Source of the DNA: an uncultured Clostridia bacterium
GTDB lineage: Bacteria > Bacillota > Clostridia > Oscillospirales > Ruminococcaceae
Reading direction: 5' to 3'
Length of the DNA stretch: 5,113 nt
Assembly (NCBI GenBank): GCA_944388825.1
Contig: CALXKG010000132.1
Location: 1 to 5,113, forward strand
Shown: positions 4,951-5,113 of the stretch, piece by piece
Position numbering within the stretch: the first letter of the stretch is position 1
Layout of the letters: each line of letters opens with the position of its first letter
Made by a program: the position numbers and the translations under genes
The notes under the pieces: model-generated
Database searches by the model: none
The model's input: the letters and a program-made list of their open reading frames with translations, nothing else
What the model was told of the DNA's origin: nothing

Positions 4951-5113
4951 TCACCGCCCGCCGGCAAAGTTATACAGCATCCGCTTCCGCAAAACCGCCG
5001 TATCCGCCCCCAGCGCCTCCGCCAGCGCGTAGGCGAAGGGGTAAGGGGTCGCCGGGCCCTGGCTGGTGATCAGGCTGCCGTCCCGGACGACCGGCTTATC
5101 TTCAAAAATGCCG
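4951..5113 (-). CDS. DJ-1/PfpI (ThiJ) family protein, C-terminal 53 residues, 5' truncated by window edge
   Basis: The open frame entering from the right edge (first full codon 5112-5110) ends with TGA at 4953-4951. It reads GIFEDKPVVRDGSLITSQGP, then ATPYPFAYALAEALG, then a short basic tail. DGSLITSQGPATPYPFA is the C-terminal signature of DJ-1/PfpI proteins (compare human DJ-1 LTSRGPGTSFEFA), where the strand and following helix complete the Rossmann-like fold. The family includes glyoxalase or deglycase-like enzymes, chaperones and amidotransferase-like proteins. The nucleophilic cysteine and most of the roughly 180-residue protein lie outside the window, so a specific activity cannot be given. 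The gene is on the same strand as the S-component operon, and its stop is 31 bases before that operon's -35 box. No strong terminator lies between (only a weak UUCG-capped stem near 4932-4945), so some read-through is possible. Confidence 0.9.
   Translation of the reverse strand, partial: GIFEDKPVVRDGSLITSQGPATPYPFAYALAEALGADTAVLRKRMLYNFAGGR

Noticed and set aside
4737..4967. 76-codon minus-strand frame spanning the S-component promoter and leader
   Set aside because: It crosses the promoter, leader and terminator, and overlaps the end of the DJ-1-family gene out of frame. There is no ribosome site. It is a shadow frame.

Overview
The window looks like chromosomal DNA from a high-GC, anaerobic, probably gut-associated Firmicute, most likely of the Oscillospiraceae/Ruminococcaceae type. 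This is inferred from the type III glutamine synthetase, sigma-A-like promoters, purine-rich Shine-Dalgarno sites, an ECF-transporter S component, and a palindromic intergenic repeat resembling ones I associate with that group. No rRNA, tRNA, CRISPR array, transposase or phage gene was seen.

Layout, left to right. Bases 1-1229 (+) hold the C-terminal part of a type III glutamine synthetase (glnN), cut by the window edge. Bases 1230-1571 contain no gene. They hold a MITE-like palindromic repeat (about 1280-1431), an AT-richer two-tier hairpin (1441-1481) and a terminator-like hairpin (1513-1543) just before the next start. Bases 1572-2552 (+) encode an AEC (auxin efflux carrier) family membrane transporter starting with GTG. 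A clear promoter (2572-2600) then drives a solitary ArsR/SmtB-family regulator (2645-3022, +), followed by a strong terminator (3049-3101) where two opposing transcription units converge.

The right part is on the minus strand. A strong promoter (4891-4919) makes an RNA with a leader of about 140 nt ending in a textbook intrinsic terminator (4762-4801). That leader precedes an ECF-type S component (4198-4740), which is followed after a single base by a two-domain protein with a uridine-kinase-like P-loop domain (3117-4196). At the right edge, 4951-5113 (-) is the C-terminal end of a DJ-1/PfpI-family protein.

How the genes fit together: the minus-strand pair looks like an uptake-and-phosphorylate module for a small metabolite (vitamin or nucleoside-like), controlled by transcription attenuation in the leader. 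The substrate cannot be read from sequence alone, and the leader matches no riboswitch class I can recognise by eye. This module is the most interesting part of the window. The plus-strand genes (glnN, AEC transporter, ArsR regulator) are ordinary housekeeping or accessory genes with no evident shared pathway.
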